Shown: positions 1-9,209, numbered from the stretch's first letter. The stretch: DNA of 41,057 bases from a bacterium (GCA_030824555.1 JAVBXK010000075.1:1-41057), one strand, 5' to 3'. Made by a program: numbers and translations. Notes: generated by a model from the sequence alone, not told the origin.

Positions 1-74
1 CACCCGAACCGGCACCAAAGCCTGCACACCAGACATCCAGCACACCCCAACACAAACCAACAAGAGACACCAAA

Positions 75-1649
75 ATGACCAAATTCATGACCGCTGCCCA
101 GGCAGCCAACCTCATCCAGGACAACGACACCATCGGCCTCATGGGCGGTGGCGGAGGGCTGATGGAGGCCACCCATTTGTTTGAAGCCGTGCAGGCCCGG
201 TTCCTGTCCACCCAAACCCCCCGCCACCTCACCGTCATGCACGCGCTGGGCATTGGCGACAAAAAGACCAAAGGCATGAACTGCTTTGCGCACGAAGGGC
301 TGGTCAAGCGCGTCATCGGCGGGCACTGGGTGTGGTCGCCCGCCATGCAGCAACTGGCGCTGGACGAAAAAATCGAGGCCTACATCCTGCCCGGCGGTGT
401 CAGCAGCCAGCTCATGCGCGAAATTGGCGCGGGCCGCCCGGGGCTGTTCACGCATGTGGGCCTGGGCACCGTGTGCGACCCGCGCCAGGGTGGCGGAAAA
501 ATGAACGCCACCGCCAAAGACGACCTGGCCGAGGTGGTGACCATGGACGGGCGCGAGTACCTGCGCTACAAGCCGTTCCCCATTCACATCGCCTTGGTGC
601 GCGCCAGCTCTGCCGATGAAGACGGCAACATCAGCTTCGAGCACGAGGCCGCCAACCTCGACGCCCAGTCACTGGCGCTGGCCGCCCGCAACAGCGGCGG
701 CAAGGTCATCGTGCAAGTGAAAGAGCGCTTGCCCCACGGTGCGCTGAAGGCGCGCGAGGTGCGCATCCCGGCCGCGTGGGTGGACGCCATCGTGGTCGAC
801 CCCCACCAGACCACCAGCTACGACATCCCATTCCATCCGGCCTTCAGCGGCGAATTGACCGGCGATGCGCGCTTGCAAAGCGAGGCCGAAGACCATGCCG
901 CCGAAAAAGCCGCCGCTGGCGACGCCTTCAGCGAGCGCCAGGCCGTGGCCCGCCGTGCGGCGGTGGAGCTGTTCAACTCGCCCAAGGCCCGCCCTGTGGT
1001 CAACTACGGCGTGGGCGTCCCCGACGCCGTGGCCAAGCTGATTGCCGCGCGCGGTGAACAGCACCGCATTTACCAGACCATTGAGCACGGCACTTACGGC
1101 GGCACCTTGATGGACGGCGTGTTGTTTGGCTACGCCCGCAACGCCTCGGCCATGCTGGACGCGGCCACGCAGTTCGACTTTTACGCCGGTGGCGGGCTGG
1201 ACATTGCCTTCCTCGGCTTTGGCGAGTTCGACGAACAGGGCAACGTCAACGTCAGCAAACTGGGCGGGCTGACCGTGGGGCCAGGGGGGTTCATCGACAT
1301 CGCGCAAAACGCCAAAAAAGTGGTGTTCTGCGGCACGCTGGCGGCCAAGGGCGTGAAGCTGCAAACGGGCGATGGGCAGCTGCGCGTGTTGCAGCAAGGC
1401 AGCGTGAAAAAGCTGGTGAAGGCGGTAGACCAGATCACCTACAGCGGCCCCCAAGGCCTGGTGCGCGGGCAAGAGGTGCTGTACCTGACCGAACGCGCCA
1501 GCTTCCGCCTGACGGTCAACGGCATCGAACTGTTCGAGCTGGCCCCCGGTGTGGACCTGCAGCGCGACGTGCTGGACCAAATGGACTTTGTGCCGCTGGT
1601 GGCAGCTGACTTGGCGGTGATGGACAGCTCGCATTTCCGCTCTGTTTGA
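75..1649 (+). CDS. Fused acyl-CoA:acetate/3-ketoacid CoA-transferase
   Basis: A 524-residue protein with both halves of a family I CoA-transferase on one chain (alpha-like glycine-rich region GLMGGGGGLM near residue 21, beta-like half from about residue 300). The motif TIEHGTYGG near residue 335 places the expected catalytic glutamate at about E337, which forms the glutamyl-CoA thioester in this family. The length matches fused acetoacetate/propionate-type transferases (YdiF-like), not the two-subunit PcaIJ type. The ATG at 75 is preceded by AAGAGA. Nearby genes for aromatic-acid breakdown suggest a dicarboxylate or ketoacid CoA ester as substrate, but this is inference; the sequence does not fix the substrate. 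The upstream gene is outside the window. Confidence 0.9.
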   Translation: MTKFMTAAQAANLIQDNDTIGLMGGGGGLMEATHLFEAVQARFLSTQTPRHLTVMHALGIGDKKTKGMNCFAHEGLVKRVIGGHWVWSPAMQQLALDEKIEAYILPGGVSSQLMREIGAGRPGLFTHVGLGTVCDPRQGGGKMNATAKDDLAEVVTMDGREYLRYKPFPIHIALVRASSADEDGNISFEHEAANLDAQSLALAARNSGGKVIVQVKERLPHGALKAREVRIPAAWVDAIVVDPHQTTSYDIPFHPAFSGELTGDARLQSEAEDHAAEKAAAGDAFSERQAVARRAAVELFNSPKARPVVNYGVGVPDAVAKLIAARGEQHRIYQTIEHGTYGGTLMDGVLFGYARNASAMLDAATQFDFYAGGGLDIAFLGFGEFDEQGNVNVSKLGGLTVGPGGFIDIAQNAKKVVFCGTLAAKGVKLQTGDGQLRVLQQGSVKKLVKAVDQITYSGPQGLVRGQEVLYLTERASFRLTVNGIELFELAPGVDLQRDVLDQMDFVPLVAADLAVMDSSHFRSV

Positions 1650-1733
1650 CCGGATGAGCCGCACAGGCGCTGTGCAAGACCATAGGGTGGTTCAGGCGCT
1701 TGCGCGTGAACACCTCGCCGCCCCGAGGCGCGG

Positions 1734-2195
1734 TCAGAGGTAGATTTTTTGCAGCAGCGACATCAAGGTGTCGCGCTGCTTGTCGGTCAGGCCTGCGGTG
1801 GCCTCTTGTTCCAGTTCCACCACGGTGGCCTGGGCGGTGGCCAGCAGGTTGTGGCCTTCGGCGTTCAGGCTCAGGCCGGCGGCGCGTCGGTCCTGTGCCA
1901 GCACGGTGCGCTCCAGCAGGTTGCGTTTGCGCAGGCGGGCCAGCAGTTTGGTCAGGTTGGGGGCCAGCAGGTTCAGCTCGGTGCACAACTCGCTGTGTGT
2001 CACGCCGGGGTTGGCACCGATCAGGGCCAGGATGGAAAACTCCACCGGCTTCAGGTCCAGCGCGCCCATGCGCTGCTCGAACACGCCCAGGATGTGCAGC
2101 GTGGCCCGGCGGGTGTTGTAGCCCACCAGGGTTTTCAGAAAACGGCTGTCAACGGGGGTTTGCCGGTCACGCAGTACCGCAGGGGTGAAAGTCAT
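1734..2195 (-). CDS. MarR-family transcriptional regulator
   Basis: About 153 residues with the MarR layout: N-terminal helix, then a winged helix-turn-helix (SELCTELNLLAPNLTKLLARL), a wing (RTVLAQDRRAAGLSLNAEG) and a C-terminal dimerisation helix. The start used is ATG 2195 (MTFTPAVL); ATG 2204 (MPPMTFTP) is equally possible and no clear ribosome binding site separates them. It lies downstream of the tannase-family gene but behind that gene's terminator, so it probably has its own promoter. MarR proteins usually sense aromatic acids and repress nearby genes; control of the tannase-family gene or the CoA-transferase is inference. Confidence 0.88.
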   Translation of the reverse strand: MTFTPAVLRDRQTPVDSRFLKTLVGYNTRRATLHILGVFEQRMGALDLKPVEFSILALIGANPGVTHSELCTELNLLAPNLTKLLARLRKRNLLERTVLAQDRRAAGLSLNAEGHNLLATAQATVVELEQEATAGLTDKQRDTLMSLLQKIYL

Positions 2196-2222
2196 GGGCG
2201 GCATTGTGGCATTGCCCACAAT

Positions 2223-2250
2223 GAAAAAGCCCAGCGCGGGCCGGGCTTTT
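2223..2250 (-). terminator. Rho-independent terminator after the tannase-family gene
   Basis: On the minus strand AAAAGCCC pairs with GGGCTTTT across a GC-rich loop and is followed by further T residues. It begins about 20 bases after the stop codon at 2272 and separates this gene from the MarR gene. Confidence 0.8.
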
Positions 2251-2271
2251 GAAGCGTGAAACGGGTCAGGA

Positions 2272-4017
2272 TCACTGGCAGCTGAAGCTTGCCGCACTTT
2301 CAATGTCCCCAGCACCTTTGTAGCGGGCGACCTTGGGGTAGGCGCACAGGGGGCGTGCGCGGTTGGCGCTCCAGGTGGCGGGCACTTCGGTGTTGACCAC
2401 GTTGGCGCCGGTGCCGCGGGCGTTGGCCGTGATTTGCTCGGGGGCCTGGCCCTTTTCAACCCAGTTGACCAGGTTGGTCAGCATGTCGAACTGGTCGGTG
2501 GCGGGGCCGCCCGAGCAGTGGTTCATACCGGGCACCATGAAGTAGCGGGCAAAGTTGGCTGACGACCCGCCATTGGCGGTTTGCAGGGCTTCAAACCATT
2601 TGGTGGTGTCTGCGGCCGAGAAGATGGGGTCGGCCGTGCCGTGGTAGACCATCAATTTGCCGCCCCGGCCCTTCAGGGCTGACAGGTCGGTTTCGTTGGG
2701 GGGTGTCATGAATGTCCAGGGAGCAGTGGTGTACACCGCGTCGGTGGCAAACATTTTGGGATAGCTGGTATCGATGTCATAACCCAGTGCGTATTTCAGG
2801 CCTGTGGTGGCCAGGAAGGCAGCTTGGGTGGACGGTGGTGACGTGAAGATGAACGCAAGCGCGCCGGGGTCACGAGTCAAAGAGTTGCCATAGTGCCAGA
2901 GCATGTGGTTGGCTCCGGCCACACCGGGGTCGGCATAGAAGCTCGCGTAAATGGGCTCACCCTTGCTGTTTTTGGCCCCTGCAAAAATGTTGGCCAGCAC
3001 GGTCTTTTGGGGTTGGCTCAGGCAGGTGCCGTCGCGGGTGCCTTCGGCGCAGGTGGGCACATCGGTGTTGACGTTGAACACTGCCTGACAGGCTTTCACG
3101 TCGGACACGATGCCGTCGCCCAGGCCGTCAAGTGCATCGCACTTGGCCGCGATTTTGCTGCCCAGCAGTTTGAACTCGTCTGGGGTAACGGCGCTGGTGA
3201 TGTCTGGCTGGCCGGCATCGGCGCCCGTGGCCACGGTGCTGGTGGCAATGCTGGCGTATTGCTGCACCTTCCACATCTGGGCCATGGCGGCCTTGGGCAA
3301 ATGGAAGCCGGGTGCACCGGCCAAAATGCCGTCGTACTGGTCTGCGTAGCGGGCTGCACCCACCAGCGCATGGCGGCCGCCGTTGGAGCAGCCACCCAGG
3401 TAAGACCGGTCAGGCGCTTTGCCGTAGGCGGTTTTGATGAGGTTTTTGGCCATGGGCGTGAGGCTGCCCACGGCTTGGTAGCCGTAGTCCAGTCGGGCCT
3501 GGGGGTCGATGCCCCACCACGGCGCACCGATGTTGTGGCCTGCGTCTGAGCTGAGTACTGCAAAGCCCATTTGCAGGGCGTTGGTGGTAGGCGCACCCCC
3601 ACCCACAGGGCCTGTGGCGGTGACCACCGAGCCGTCGATGCCACCGTTGGCTTGGTAGAAGTAGCGGCCGTTCCAGGCGGTGGGCAGGCGCATTTCAAAC
3701 CCGATTGCATACGACTTGCCATCGACCGCGCTGGTGCGCCGGTTCATTTCGCCTTTGACCAGGCAGTGCTCGGGCATGGCCGATGTGACGCCGTCCACCG
3801 TCAGGCCGCCACTGGCCACCAGTGTGGTTGACGTGAGGGTGGTGCCCGCCAGCACGGCTTTGGTTCCCAGATCGGTGCATGACACCAGCATGCCGGGTGT
3901 GGCTGCGGCGAGCGTTGGCAGGGTTGGCTCATCACTGCCGCCACACGCGGTCAGGGCTGTGGCTGCGCCCGACACGAGGGCGACCACGGCGAGGGTATTG
4001 GGGTGTTTTTTGCGCAT
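2272..4017 (-). CDS. Tannase/feruloyl esterase-family secreted lipoprotein hydrolase
   Basis: About 581 residues from ATG 4017; this start has GGAG six bases upstream, better than ATG 4029. The N-terminus has a basic start, a hydrophobic stretch and a lipobox ALTACG, so a lipoprotein exported across the inner membrane is likely. The catalytic serine is in GGCSNGGRHAL (about S211), an aspartate lies in HGTADPIF and the histidine in MNHCSGG. A cysteine sits directly before the serine and directly after the histidine, the CS-D-HC arrangement of tannase-family hydrolases (PF07519), which also includes feruloyl esterases and MHETase. The substrate is probably an ester of an aromatic acid but cannot be read from sequence. 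An operator-like cluster lies directly upstream. Confidence 0.88.
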   Translation of the reverse strand: MRKKHPNTLAVVALVSGAATALTACGGSDEPTLPTLAAATPGMLVSCTDLGTKAVLAGTTLTSTTLVASGGLTVDGVTSAMPEHCLVKGEMNRRTSAVDGKSYAIGFEMRLPTAWNGRYFYQANGGIDGSVVTATGPVGGGAPTTNALQMGFAVLSSDAGHNIGAPWWGIDPQARLDYGYQAVGSLTPMAKNLIKTAYGKAPDRSYLGGCSNGGRHALVGAARYADQYDGILAGAPGFHLPKAAMAQMWKVQQYASIATSTVATGADAGQPDITSAVTPDEFKLLGSKIAAKCDALDGLGDGIVSDVKACQAVFNVNTDVPTCAEGTRDGTCLSQPQKTVLANIFAGAKNSKGEPIYASFYADPGVAGANHMLWHYGNSLTRDPGALAFIFTSPPSTQAAFLATTGLKYALGYDIDTSYPKMFATDAVYTTAPWTFMTPPNETDLSALKGRGGKLMVYHGTADPIFSAADTTKWFEALQTANGGSSANFARYFMVPGMNHCSGGPATDQFDMLTNLVNWVEKGQAPEQITANARGTGANVVNTEVPATWSANRARPLCAYPKVARYKGAGDIESAASFSCQ

Positions 4018-4065
4018 GCGAGTCTCCATGTGTTGTCAGCAGATCACTGAAATTGTTTTCTGCTG

Positions 4066-4100
4066 GAAACTGAATATAGTTTCTATAGGAAACTAACTAT
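4066..4100. promoter_or_regulatory. Operator-like cluster of GAAACT half-sites
   Basis: Three half-sites alternate in direction: GAAACT (4066-4071), N6, AGTTTC (4078-4083), N5, GAAACT (4089-4094). The last two lie inside a wider inverted repeat ATATAGTT/AACTATAT (about 4075-4100). The AT-rich block starts about 50 bases upstream of the tannase-family start, where a promoter and repressor site are expected. The MarR protein encoded at 1734-2195 is a candidate ligand, by inference. Confidence 0.55.
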
Positions 4101-4161
4101 ATGGTACAAACCCGTATGCTGTGTTGAATATTGGTTAGATCGTCGAACTTCATAGGGCGAG

Positions 4162-4193
4162 AAAAAAGGGCTGCCACATTTGGGGCAGCCCTT
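4162..4193 (-). terminator. Rho-independent terminator after the split quiC-like pair
   Basis: AAGGGCTGCC pairs with GGCAGCCCTT around an 8-base loop; on the minus strand the stem is followed by a run of T. It ends the transcript of the genes at 4236-6085. Confidence 0.85.
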
Positions 4194-4235
4194 GGCTGAG
4201 GCGGGGTGTTTGGTTATTTCAGCCGGTCGTGTGAG

Positions 4236-5156
4236 TCACGTGGCGCGGTTGGGCATGGGCTTCAGGCGCATCTGGTTGGGCAGTGGCACGGGCATGCGCA
4301 GCACGTCGTCAGACAGCCACAGGGCCGACCGTTTGGCGCGTTCGGCCACCATGGGCAGGGGCATTTGCACGTAGTCGTCGTTGAACACTTCAAAGCTGTA
4401 GTCGCCCGAGTAGCCCAGCTTGTCGAGCTTGACGACCAGCTCCACCAGCTGCTCGCTGTGCACGCCTTCGCCGGGGAACACCCGGAAGGTGCGGGCGGTG
4501 GCCATGCGCTCTTCAAAGGTTTTGGTTTCCTGCCACATGAAGTCGGCCAGCTGCACCAGGAAAATGCGGTCGGGCTGCAGGTAGTCAATTTCCTCCAGCG
4601 AGGTTTTGGCCGCGAAGATGTGGAAAGAGTCCAGCCCGATGCCCAGGTTAGGGCAATCGGCCCGGTTCACCACATCCCACGAGGTGGTGAACTCGTTCAC
4701 CGTGCGGCCCCAGGACAGGCCTTCGTACGCGATCTTGATGCCGAACGGAATGGCCAGCATGGCCAGTTTGCGCAGGTCGCGGGCAATGTGGTCGAGGTCC
4801 TGGCTGGCGTGTACCGAGGTGGACGAACAGGCCAGCAACACGTCGCAGCCCAGGGCCGCGCACATTTCCAGCATGGTTTTGGCAATGTCCACCTTGTACT
4901 GGTGCAGGTGGCCGCTCAGGCCTTCAAAGTCGCGCAACACCTGAAAGCCGGTGCCACGCAGGCCGCTGGCATGCACGGCCTTGACGGCGGCTTGCCAGCC
5001 ACCGGGGTGGCCGACCAGGTCGTTGGCTTTGAGCATGACCTGGCTGAACCCGGCATCTTTCATGGCTTCCAGCTTGGCTTCGAGCGGGCCGGCCAGGGTG
5101 ATGGTGTCCATGCCGAAGCTGCTGATGGCTTCGGCAATGCTGCGGTGGCTGTTCAT
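4236..5156 (-). CDS. TIM-barrel half of a QuiC-type 3-dehydroshikimate dehydratase
   Basis: A 306-residue sugar-phosphate isomerase/epimerase-like TIM barrel (AP endonuclease family 2 fold). Likely metal-binding residues of the 3-dehydroshikimate dehydratase family are present: E145 (AYEGLSW), D176 and H179 (LDSFHI), Q202 (VQLADF) and E256 (SFEVFND). The family converts 3-dehydroshikimate to protocatechuate in quinate/shikimate catabolism. In the usual bacterial QuiC the barrel is the N-terminal half of a chain with a C-terminal HPPD-like half; here it stands alone and starts two bases after the stop of the gene for that other half, so the two are translated together. Another isomerase role is possible, but the neighbour makes dehydratase the best call. 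Confidence 0.8.
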   Translation of the reverse strand: MNSHRSIAEAISSFGMDTITLAGPLEAKLEAMKDAGFSQVMLKANDLVGHPGGWQAAVKAVHASGLRGTGFQVLRDFEGLSGHLHQYKVDIAKTMLEMCAALGCDVLLACSSTSVHASQDLDHIARDLRKLAMLAIPFGIKIAYEGLSWGRTVNEFTTSWDVVNRADCPNLGIGLDSFHIFAAKTSLEEIDYLQPDRIFLVQLADFMWQETKTFEERMATARTFRVFPGEGVHSEQLVELVVKLDKLGYSGDYSFEVFNDDYVQMPLPMVAERAKRSALWLSDDVLRMPVPLPNQMRLKPMPNRAT

Positions 5157-5158
5157 GG

Positions 5159-6085
5159 TCAGGCCCCCGCTTGCACAGCGGCGCTGTGCACCAGCTCGAA
5201 CACCACCGACCCGAGGTAGGTGCGGGTGATGGCCCCACGCTGTTCGGTGTGTGCGGCCTGGGTCTCCACAAACTCCACGCCCAGCGCACGCAGGGCACGC
5301 ACAGCGGCCAGCACGTCGGGCACGCCCAGGCCGATGCGGTGCAGGCGCTCGTTGGCGTCATGCACGTTGAATTCGGGCTCGATCAGCTGCACCATGAAGC
5401 GGTTGGCCGGTTGCAGGGCAGGGGTGCGCAGCAGCTTGCCCTTGGGCATGATGCCAAAGCGCTCTTCGTCGGGGATGAGCTCGGTGCCGAACAGCTCGCT
5501 GTAAAACTCTATCCAGTCGTAGCTGCGCTCCGGTCCGATGTACTGCACCACGCCAAAGAAGTGGATGCCTTCGGTGGCCGGTGGACGCTGGTCAACGGTG
5601 GGAATGGGCACAAAGTCCACGTCGTAAATCGAGAATTCTTTGTACCGGTCCACAAAATAAATGCGGCTACCGCCTGCGCCGTGGATGGCTGGGATGTGCA
5701 GCTCCATCACCTCTGCATGGGTAGGCACTTCCCAGGCGCCGCGCTCTACCACGTAGCGGTAGGCGGCACGGGCATCGCGTACACGCAGCGCAATGGCCGA
5801 CAGCACGGGGTGGCCACTGCCAGTGTGGGCGCCATGCGTTTCAGTGGGGTGGGCGTTGACGACGATGTTCATGTCGCCCTGGCGATACAGCAGCACCTCG
5901 CGCGAGCGGTGGCGTGCAATGGGGCGAAACCCCATCATCTCCAGCACCTGACCCAGCGCCTGTGGCTTGTCGGTGGCGTATTCGATGAACTCGACGCCGT
6001 CCAGCCCAATGGGGTTGGACGCATCGCTGAACGATGCCTGCAGGGGCTCTCGGCCCGTGGCGGGTTTGATCAGAAAGTCGCTCAT
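5159..6085 (-). CDS. HPPD-like (VOC) half of a QuiC-type enzyme
   Basis: A 308-residue protein of the 4-hydroxyphenylpyruvate dioxygenase-like vicinal-oxygen-chelate family with two paired beta-alpha modules. The C-terminal module keeps an apparent H-H-E metal triad: H175 (EGIHFFG), H249 (RLHRIGLG) and E297 (VVFELVH). In QuiC1-type proteins this domain is the C-terminal half of the 3-dehydroshikimate dehydratase chain and its role is poorly understood. Here it is a separate gene placed first, immediately before the TIM-barrel half. A genuine HPPD is less likely given the partner gene. The start is ATG 6085, divergent from the IclR gene across an intergenic region with palindromes. Confidence 0.78.
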   Translation of the reverse strand: MSDFLIKPATGREPLQASFSDASNPIGLDGVEFIEYATDKPQALGQVLEMMGFRPIARHRSREVLLYRQGDMNIVVNAHPTETHGAHTGSGHPVLSAIALRVRDARAAYRYVVERGAWEVPTHAEVMELHIPAIHGAGGSRIYFVDRYKEFSIYDVDFVPIPTVDQRPPATEGIHFFGVVQYIGPERSYDWIEFYSELFGTELIPDEERFGIMPKGKLLRTPALQPANRFMVQLIEPEFNVHDANERLHRIGLGVPDVLAAVRALRALGVEFVETQAAHTEQRGAITRTYLGSVVFELVHSAAVQAGA

Positions 6086-6117
6086 GGTGTGTGTCCTCTT
6101 TTGTGTGCAGACTTTAC

Positions 6118-6149
6118 GGTAAATGGCTATTTTGTACCATTTGGTTACC
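6118..6149. promoter_or_regulatory. Inverted repeat in the divergent promoter region, candidate IclR operator
   Basis: AAATGG (6121-6126), ten bases, CCATTT (6137-6142) is a perfect inverted repeat, extended outward by GGT and ACC. It lies between the divergent HPPD-like and IclR genes. IclR regulators of aromatic catabolism commonly bind such sites; binding here is inferred. Confidence 0.5.
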
Positions 6150-6222
6150 TGTATTTTTGTGCGAAAGACGAACGCATTGGGTTGATCATCGATCGAATTC
6201 AGGGTTTACCGGGATAATCACC

Positions 6223-6236
6223 CCCCGCGCGCGGGG
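6223..6236. promoter_or_regulatory. 14-base GC-only palindrome upstream of the IclR gene
   Basis: CCCCGCGCGCGGGG is a perfect palindrome about 60 bases upstream of the IclR start. It may be an operator or a structure in the 5' leader; no function can be assigned. Confidence 0.35.
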
Positions 6237-6296
6237 CACAGTCGGCGCCAACTACCGTTGCTCGCGGGTTCAATCACACAGGCCGGAGGGCCCGAT

Positions 6297-7076
6297 ATGC
6301 CTACCCACCAGACCGAATTTGTGCTGGAGCGGCGCGACTGGATCGCCGGGCTTGAAAAAGGCCTGGCCCTGATCGAAGCGTTCAATGCCGACCACCCCCG
6401 CATGACTGCCAGCCAGGCGGGCCAGCAGTGCGGGCTGACGCGTACGGCTGCGCGGCGGCACCTGCTGACCCTGGTGCACCTGGGCTACGTGGCCACCGAC
6501 GGCAAGCTGTTCTGGCTGACGCCGCGCATCATGCGGTTGGGGCAGTCGTACCTGGAGTCGGCCCGGTTGCCACGCGCGGTGCAACCGTATTTGCAGCGGG
6601 TCACGGCCGGTACCGGCGAAACCGCCTACGTGGGCGTGCTGGACCAGCATGACCTGGTCTACATCGCCCGCAGCGGCAACCACCGGCACATGAACACGGG
6701 GTACATGCTGGGTTCGCGCGTGCAGGCTCACGTCACGGCGGCAGGGCTGGCCATTCTGGGCACGATGGGCAGCGAGTTCTGGGACAGCTGGCTGGCGCCC
6801 CAGGTGCTGCGGCCGTTCACGTCGCACACCATCACCGAAAAAGACAAGCTGGTCGAGTGCCTGAACCAGGTGCGCAGCCAGGGCTGGGCCATTTCGGAGC
6901 AGCAACTGGAAATGAACTACCGGGGCATTGCCGTGCCGCTGTTCGACCACAGCGACGCACTGGTGGGCGCCATGAACGTGACCATGCCCATGAACGCCGA
7001 AACCAGCGAAGTGGCCATCAAGCGCGTGCTGCCTGTGTTGCAGGAGACCGCCCGCACCATGCGGCAGATGCTGTGA
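6297..7076 (+). CDS. IclR-family transcriptional regulator (PcaR/PobR-like)
   Basis: About 259 residues from ATG 6297, which has GGAGGG six bases upstream; this excludes the TTG at 6258. The N-terminal winged helix covers roughly residues 15-75 (IAGLEKGLALIEAF, then ASQAGQQCGLTRTAARRHL). The C-terminal part is the IclR effector-binding domain. The N-terminal pattern is typical of the PcaR/PcaU/PobR branch that senses aromatic catabolites. It is divergent from the split quiC-like genes and is the obvious candidate to control them. Its stop is three bases from the stop of the convergent histidine kinase. Confidence 0.9.
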   Translation: MPTHQTEFVLERRDWIAGLEKGLALIEAFNADHPRMTASQAGQQCGLTRTAARRHLLTLVHLGYVATDGKLFWLTPRIMRLGQSYLESARLPRAVQPYLQRVTAGTGETAYVGVLDQHDLVYIARSGNHRHMNTGYMLGSRVQAHVTAAGLAILGTMGSEFWDSWLAPQVLRPFTSHTITEKDKLVECLNQVRSQGWAISEQQLEMNYRGIAVPLFDHSDALVGAMNVTMPMNAETSEVAIKRVLPVLQETARTMRQML

Positions 7077-7079
7077 TGT

Positions 7080-9209
7080 TCAGGGGCAACCTGCCGGTGC
7101 AGCCCAGGCACCGGGTACGGGTTGCGCAGCCAATTCAACCTGTTTTTTGAGGAGGTGCAGTGCCAGGTGCGTCTGGATGCGTTTGAGCACCAGCGGCGGC
7201 GAAATGGGTTTGGCAATGTAGTCCTGGGCGCCCAGTTGCAAACCGTGCTCGGTGTCTTCGATCTGGTTTTTTGCGGTCAGGAACAGGACAGGGCAGTCGG
7301 CCATGCCCGGCAACGCCTGCAGGCGTTTGCACACCTCGTAGCCATCCATGACGGGCATCATCACGTCGAGCAACACCAGGTCGATGTGCTGGGTGCGCGC
7401 GATGTGAAGGGCCCGTTCGCCCGAGGTGGCTGCGCGGACTTCGTGATGCGGCATCAGCAAATCGACCATCAGCGCCATATTGATGGGGTTGTCGTCGACA
7501 GCCAGCACGGTGCAGGGGTGCCGCAAGGGTGCGGGCTCTGCCGCGTCGGCGGTGCAGCCCAGTTCGGCCAGCAGGGTTCCAGCCCGTTGCCAGTCGAACT
7601 GGCTGATGGCTGCGTTGAGCGCTGTTTCGGCGTGCGGCCACAGTTTGGTCAGCAGGTCAGCGTGCTGGCTCAGGTACGCCAGGGCTTGCGGTTTGCTGGC
7701 CGCTACCAGGTGGGCCAACCCTGATGCAATGTGTCGGGCAGATGCCTGTTCAGTCACTGACAGCAAACTGCTCTGTGTCGCAGGCTTGAATGGCGGGTGG
7801 GTGGTCATCAAAATGGCTGCGCCCTCGCCAGTGGCGGCACCGGCACCGTTAACGGGCAAGTCAAACCGGGCCGTGAACCAGAAGGTGGACCCTTGCTCCG
7901 GTGTGCTGGTCACGCCGACGGCCCCGTTCATCATTTCGGCCAGGTTTTTGGCGATGGCCAGGCCCAGCCCCGTGCCTCCGTACTGGCGGGTGATGGACGC
8001 GTCGGCCTGCTGGAAGCTGTCAAAAATGTAGCCAATCTGGTTGGCTTTTAGGCCGATACCCGTGTCAGTCACGTCGAACTTCAGTGTCGCGTGAGCATCC
8101 GCCCACTCCAGCTGACTCACGTGAACCCGAACCTCCCCCGAAGGGGTGAATTTGATGGCATTGCTGAGGTAGTTGCTCAGTATTTCGCGCAGGCGCAGCG
8201 CATCGCCTTCAAGCAGTTGGGGCACATCTGCGTCCACGGACAGCGTCAGGGTCAGGTTTTTGTCCTGTGCCTGCGTGGCGTGTTGCGCATGCACCTGTTC
8301 AAGCACCTGCTTCAGGCTGAAGGTGTCTTTGTCCAGGGTGAGCATGCGTGCTTCCACCTTTGAAAAATCAAGCACTTGGTTGAGCAGCTTGCTCAAGTGC
8401 TCGCTGCTCTGGAGCACGATTTGCATGTACTGCCGCTGCTTGGGATTCAGCTCGGTTTTCAGTGCCAGGTAGCACATGCCCAAAATGGCGCTGACCGGCG
8501 TGCGGATTTCGTGGCTGACGTTGGCGAGAAAACGAGATTTGAACTGTGTGGCCTCTTCGGCCACACGCTTTTCTTCCGCCAGGCGCTTGAGCAGGTCGAG
8601 GTTTTCAAAGCGCATGCGCAGCGAATCTCTGAAGCCATCCGCCATGGTTTTGGACAGCTTGGACATCACAAACGCAGCCCCCAGCAGTGCCAGGCCGACG
8701 GGCCACCGGTGTGTTTCCAGCAAAAACCAGTAGGCCATGGCTGCAGCCAGGTTGACCCAGGTGCCGATGATGAACGTCTTGACGTTGACGGCGCCGTTGG
8801 CCATGGCCGCACCGACGTATATCAGTTGGAGCGCAGTGCCCACCAGTGCCAGTTCGAAATCGTGCTGCCACCCGAACCACCAGACCGTGGTGCCCATCAG
8901 CCCCTGGTGAACAATGGTGGTCCAGCGCATCCGCGCATGCAGCTGGCGTATGGCCGCCGCATCGGCACTGCTGATGCGGGCCAGGATGTGTTTGCACTGA
9001 ATGTGGACAAATTGACCCACGGCAAGCATGGGCAGCCCCCAGGCCAATACGCGCCAGGCGGGCATGGACGGGTAAATCGCCAACATGATCAAGCTGAACA
9101 GCACCCAGATGGCCATGCGCGAGCCAGAAGCTTGCATGGCGTGCAGTCGCAACGATTCGCGGTCTGTCTCGGTGTCGAGGTGAGCAGCAGGGTGTGTTTG
9201 CGGTGGCAT
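7080..9209 (-). CDS. Membrane hybrid histidine kinase with C-terminal receiver domain
   Basis: A 709-residue protein. Residues about 30-180 hold several hydrophobic membrane segments; a coiled linker follows. The H-box is [12 protein letters not shown] with H233, then an HATPase domain (N-box near 346, DTGIG near 382, [12 protein letters not shown] near 411). After a roughly 100-residue linker comes a receiver domain with acidic pair D571/D572, phospho-acceptor D615 (VLLDVMMP) and K667 (AKP). There is no periplasmic sensor domain of note; the membrane part may itself be the sensor. No separate response regulator or output domain is adjacent, so the partner is unknown. It is divergent from the FAD oxidoreductase gene by about 100 bases. 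Confidence 0.92.
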   Translation of the reverse strand: MPPQTHPAAHLDTETDRESLRLHAMQASGSRMAIWVLFSLIMLAIYPSMPAWRVLAWGLPMLAVGQFVHIQCKHILARISSADAAAIRQLHARMRWTTIVHQGLMGTTVWWFGWQHDFELALVGTALQLIYVGAAMANGAVNVKTFIIGTWVNLAAAMAYWFLLETHRWPVGLALLGAAFVMSKLSKTMADGFRDSLRMRFENLDLLKRLAEEKRVAEEATQFKSRFLANVSHEIRTPVSAILGMCYLALKTELNPKQRQYMQIVLQSSEHLSKLLNQVLDFSKVEARMLTLDKDTFSLKQVLEQVHAQHATQAQDKNLTLTLSVDADVPQLLEGDALRLREILSNYLSNAIKFTPSGEVRVHVSQLEWADAHATLKFDVTDTGIGLKANQIGYIFDSFQQADASITRQYGGTGLGLAIAKNLAEMMNGAVGVTSTPEQGSTFWFTARFDLPVNGAGAATGEGAAILMTTHPPFKPATQSSLLSVTEQASARHIASGLAHLVAASKPQALAYLSQHADLLTKLWPHAETALNAAISQFDWQRAGTLLAELGCTADAAEPAPLRHPCTVLAVDDNPINMALMVDLLMPHHEVRAATSGERALHIARTQHIDLVLLDVMMPVMDGYEVCKRLQALPGMADCPVLFLTAKNQIEDTEHGLQLGAQDYIAKPISPPLVLKRIQTHLALHLLKKQVELAAQPVPGAWAAPAGCP

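Noticed and set aside
669-1664. 331-codon minus-strand open frame
   Set aside because: Antisense of the CoA-transferase; no family features.
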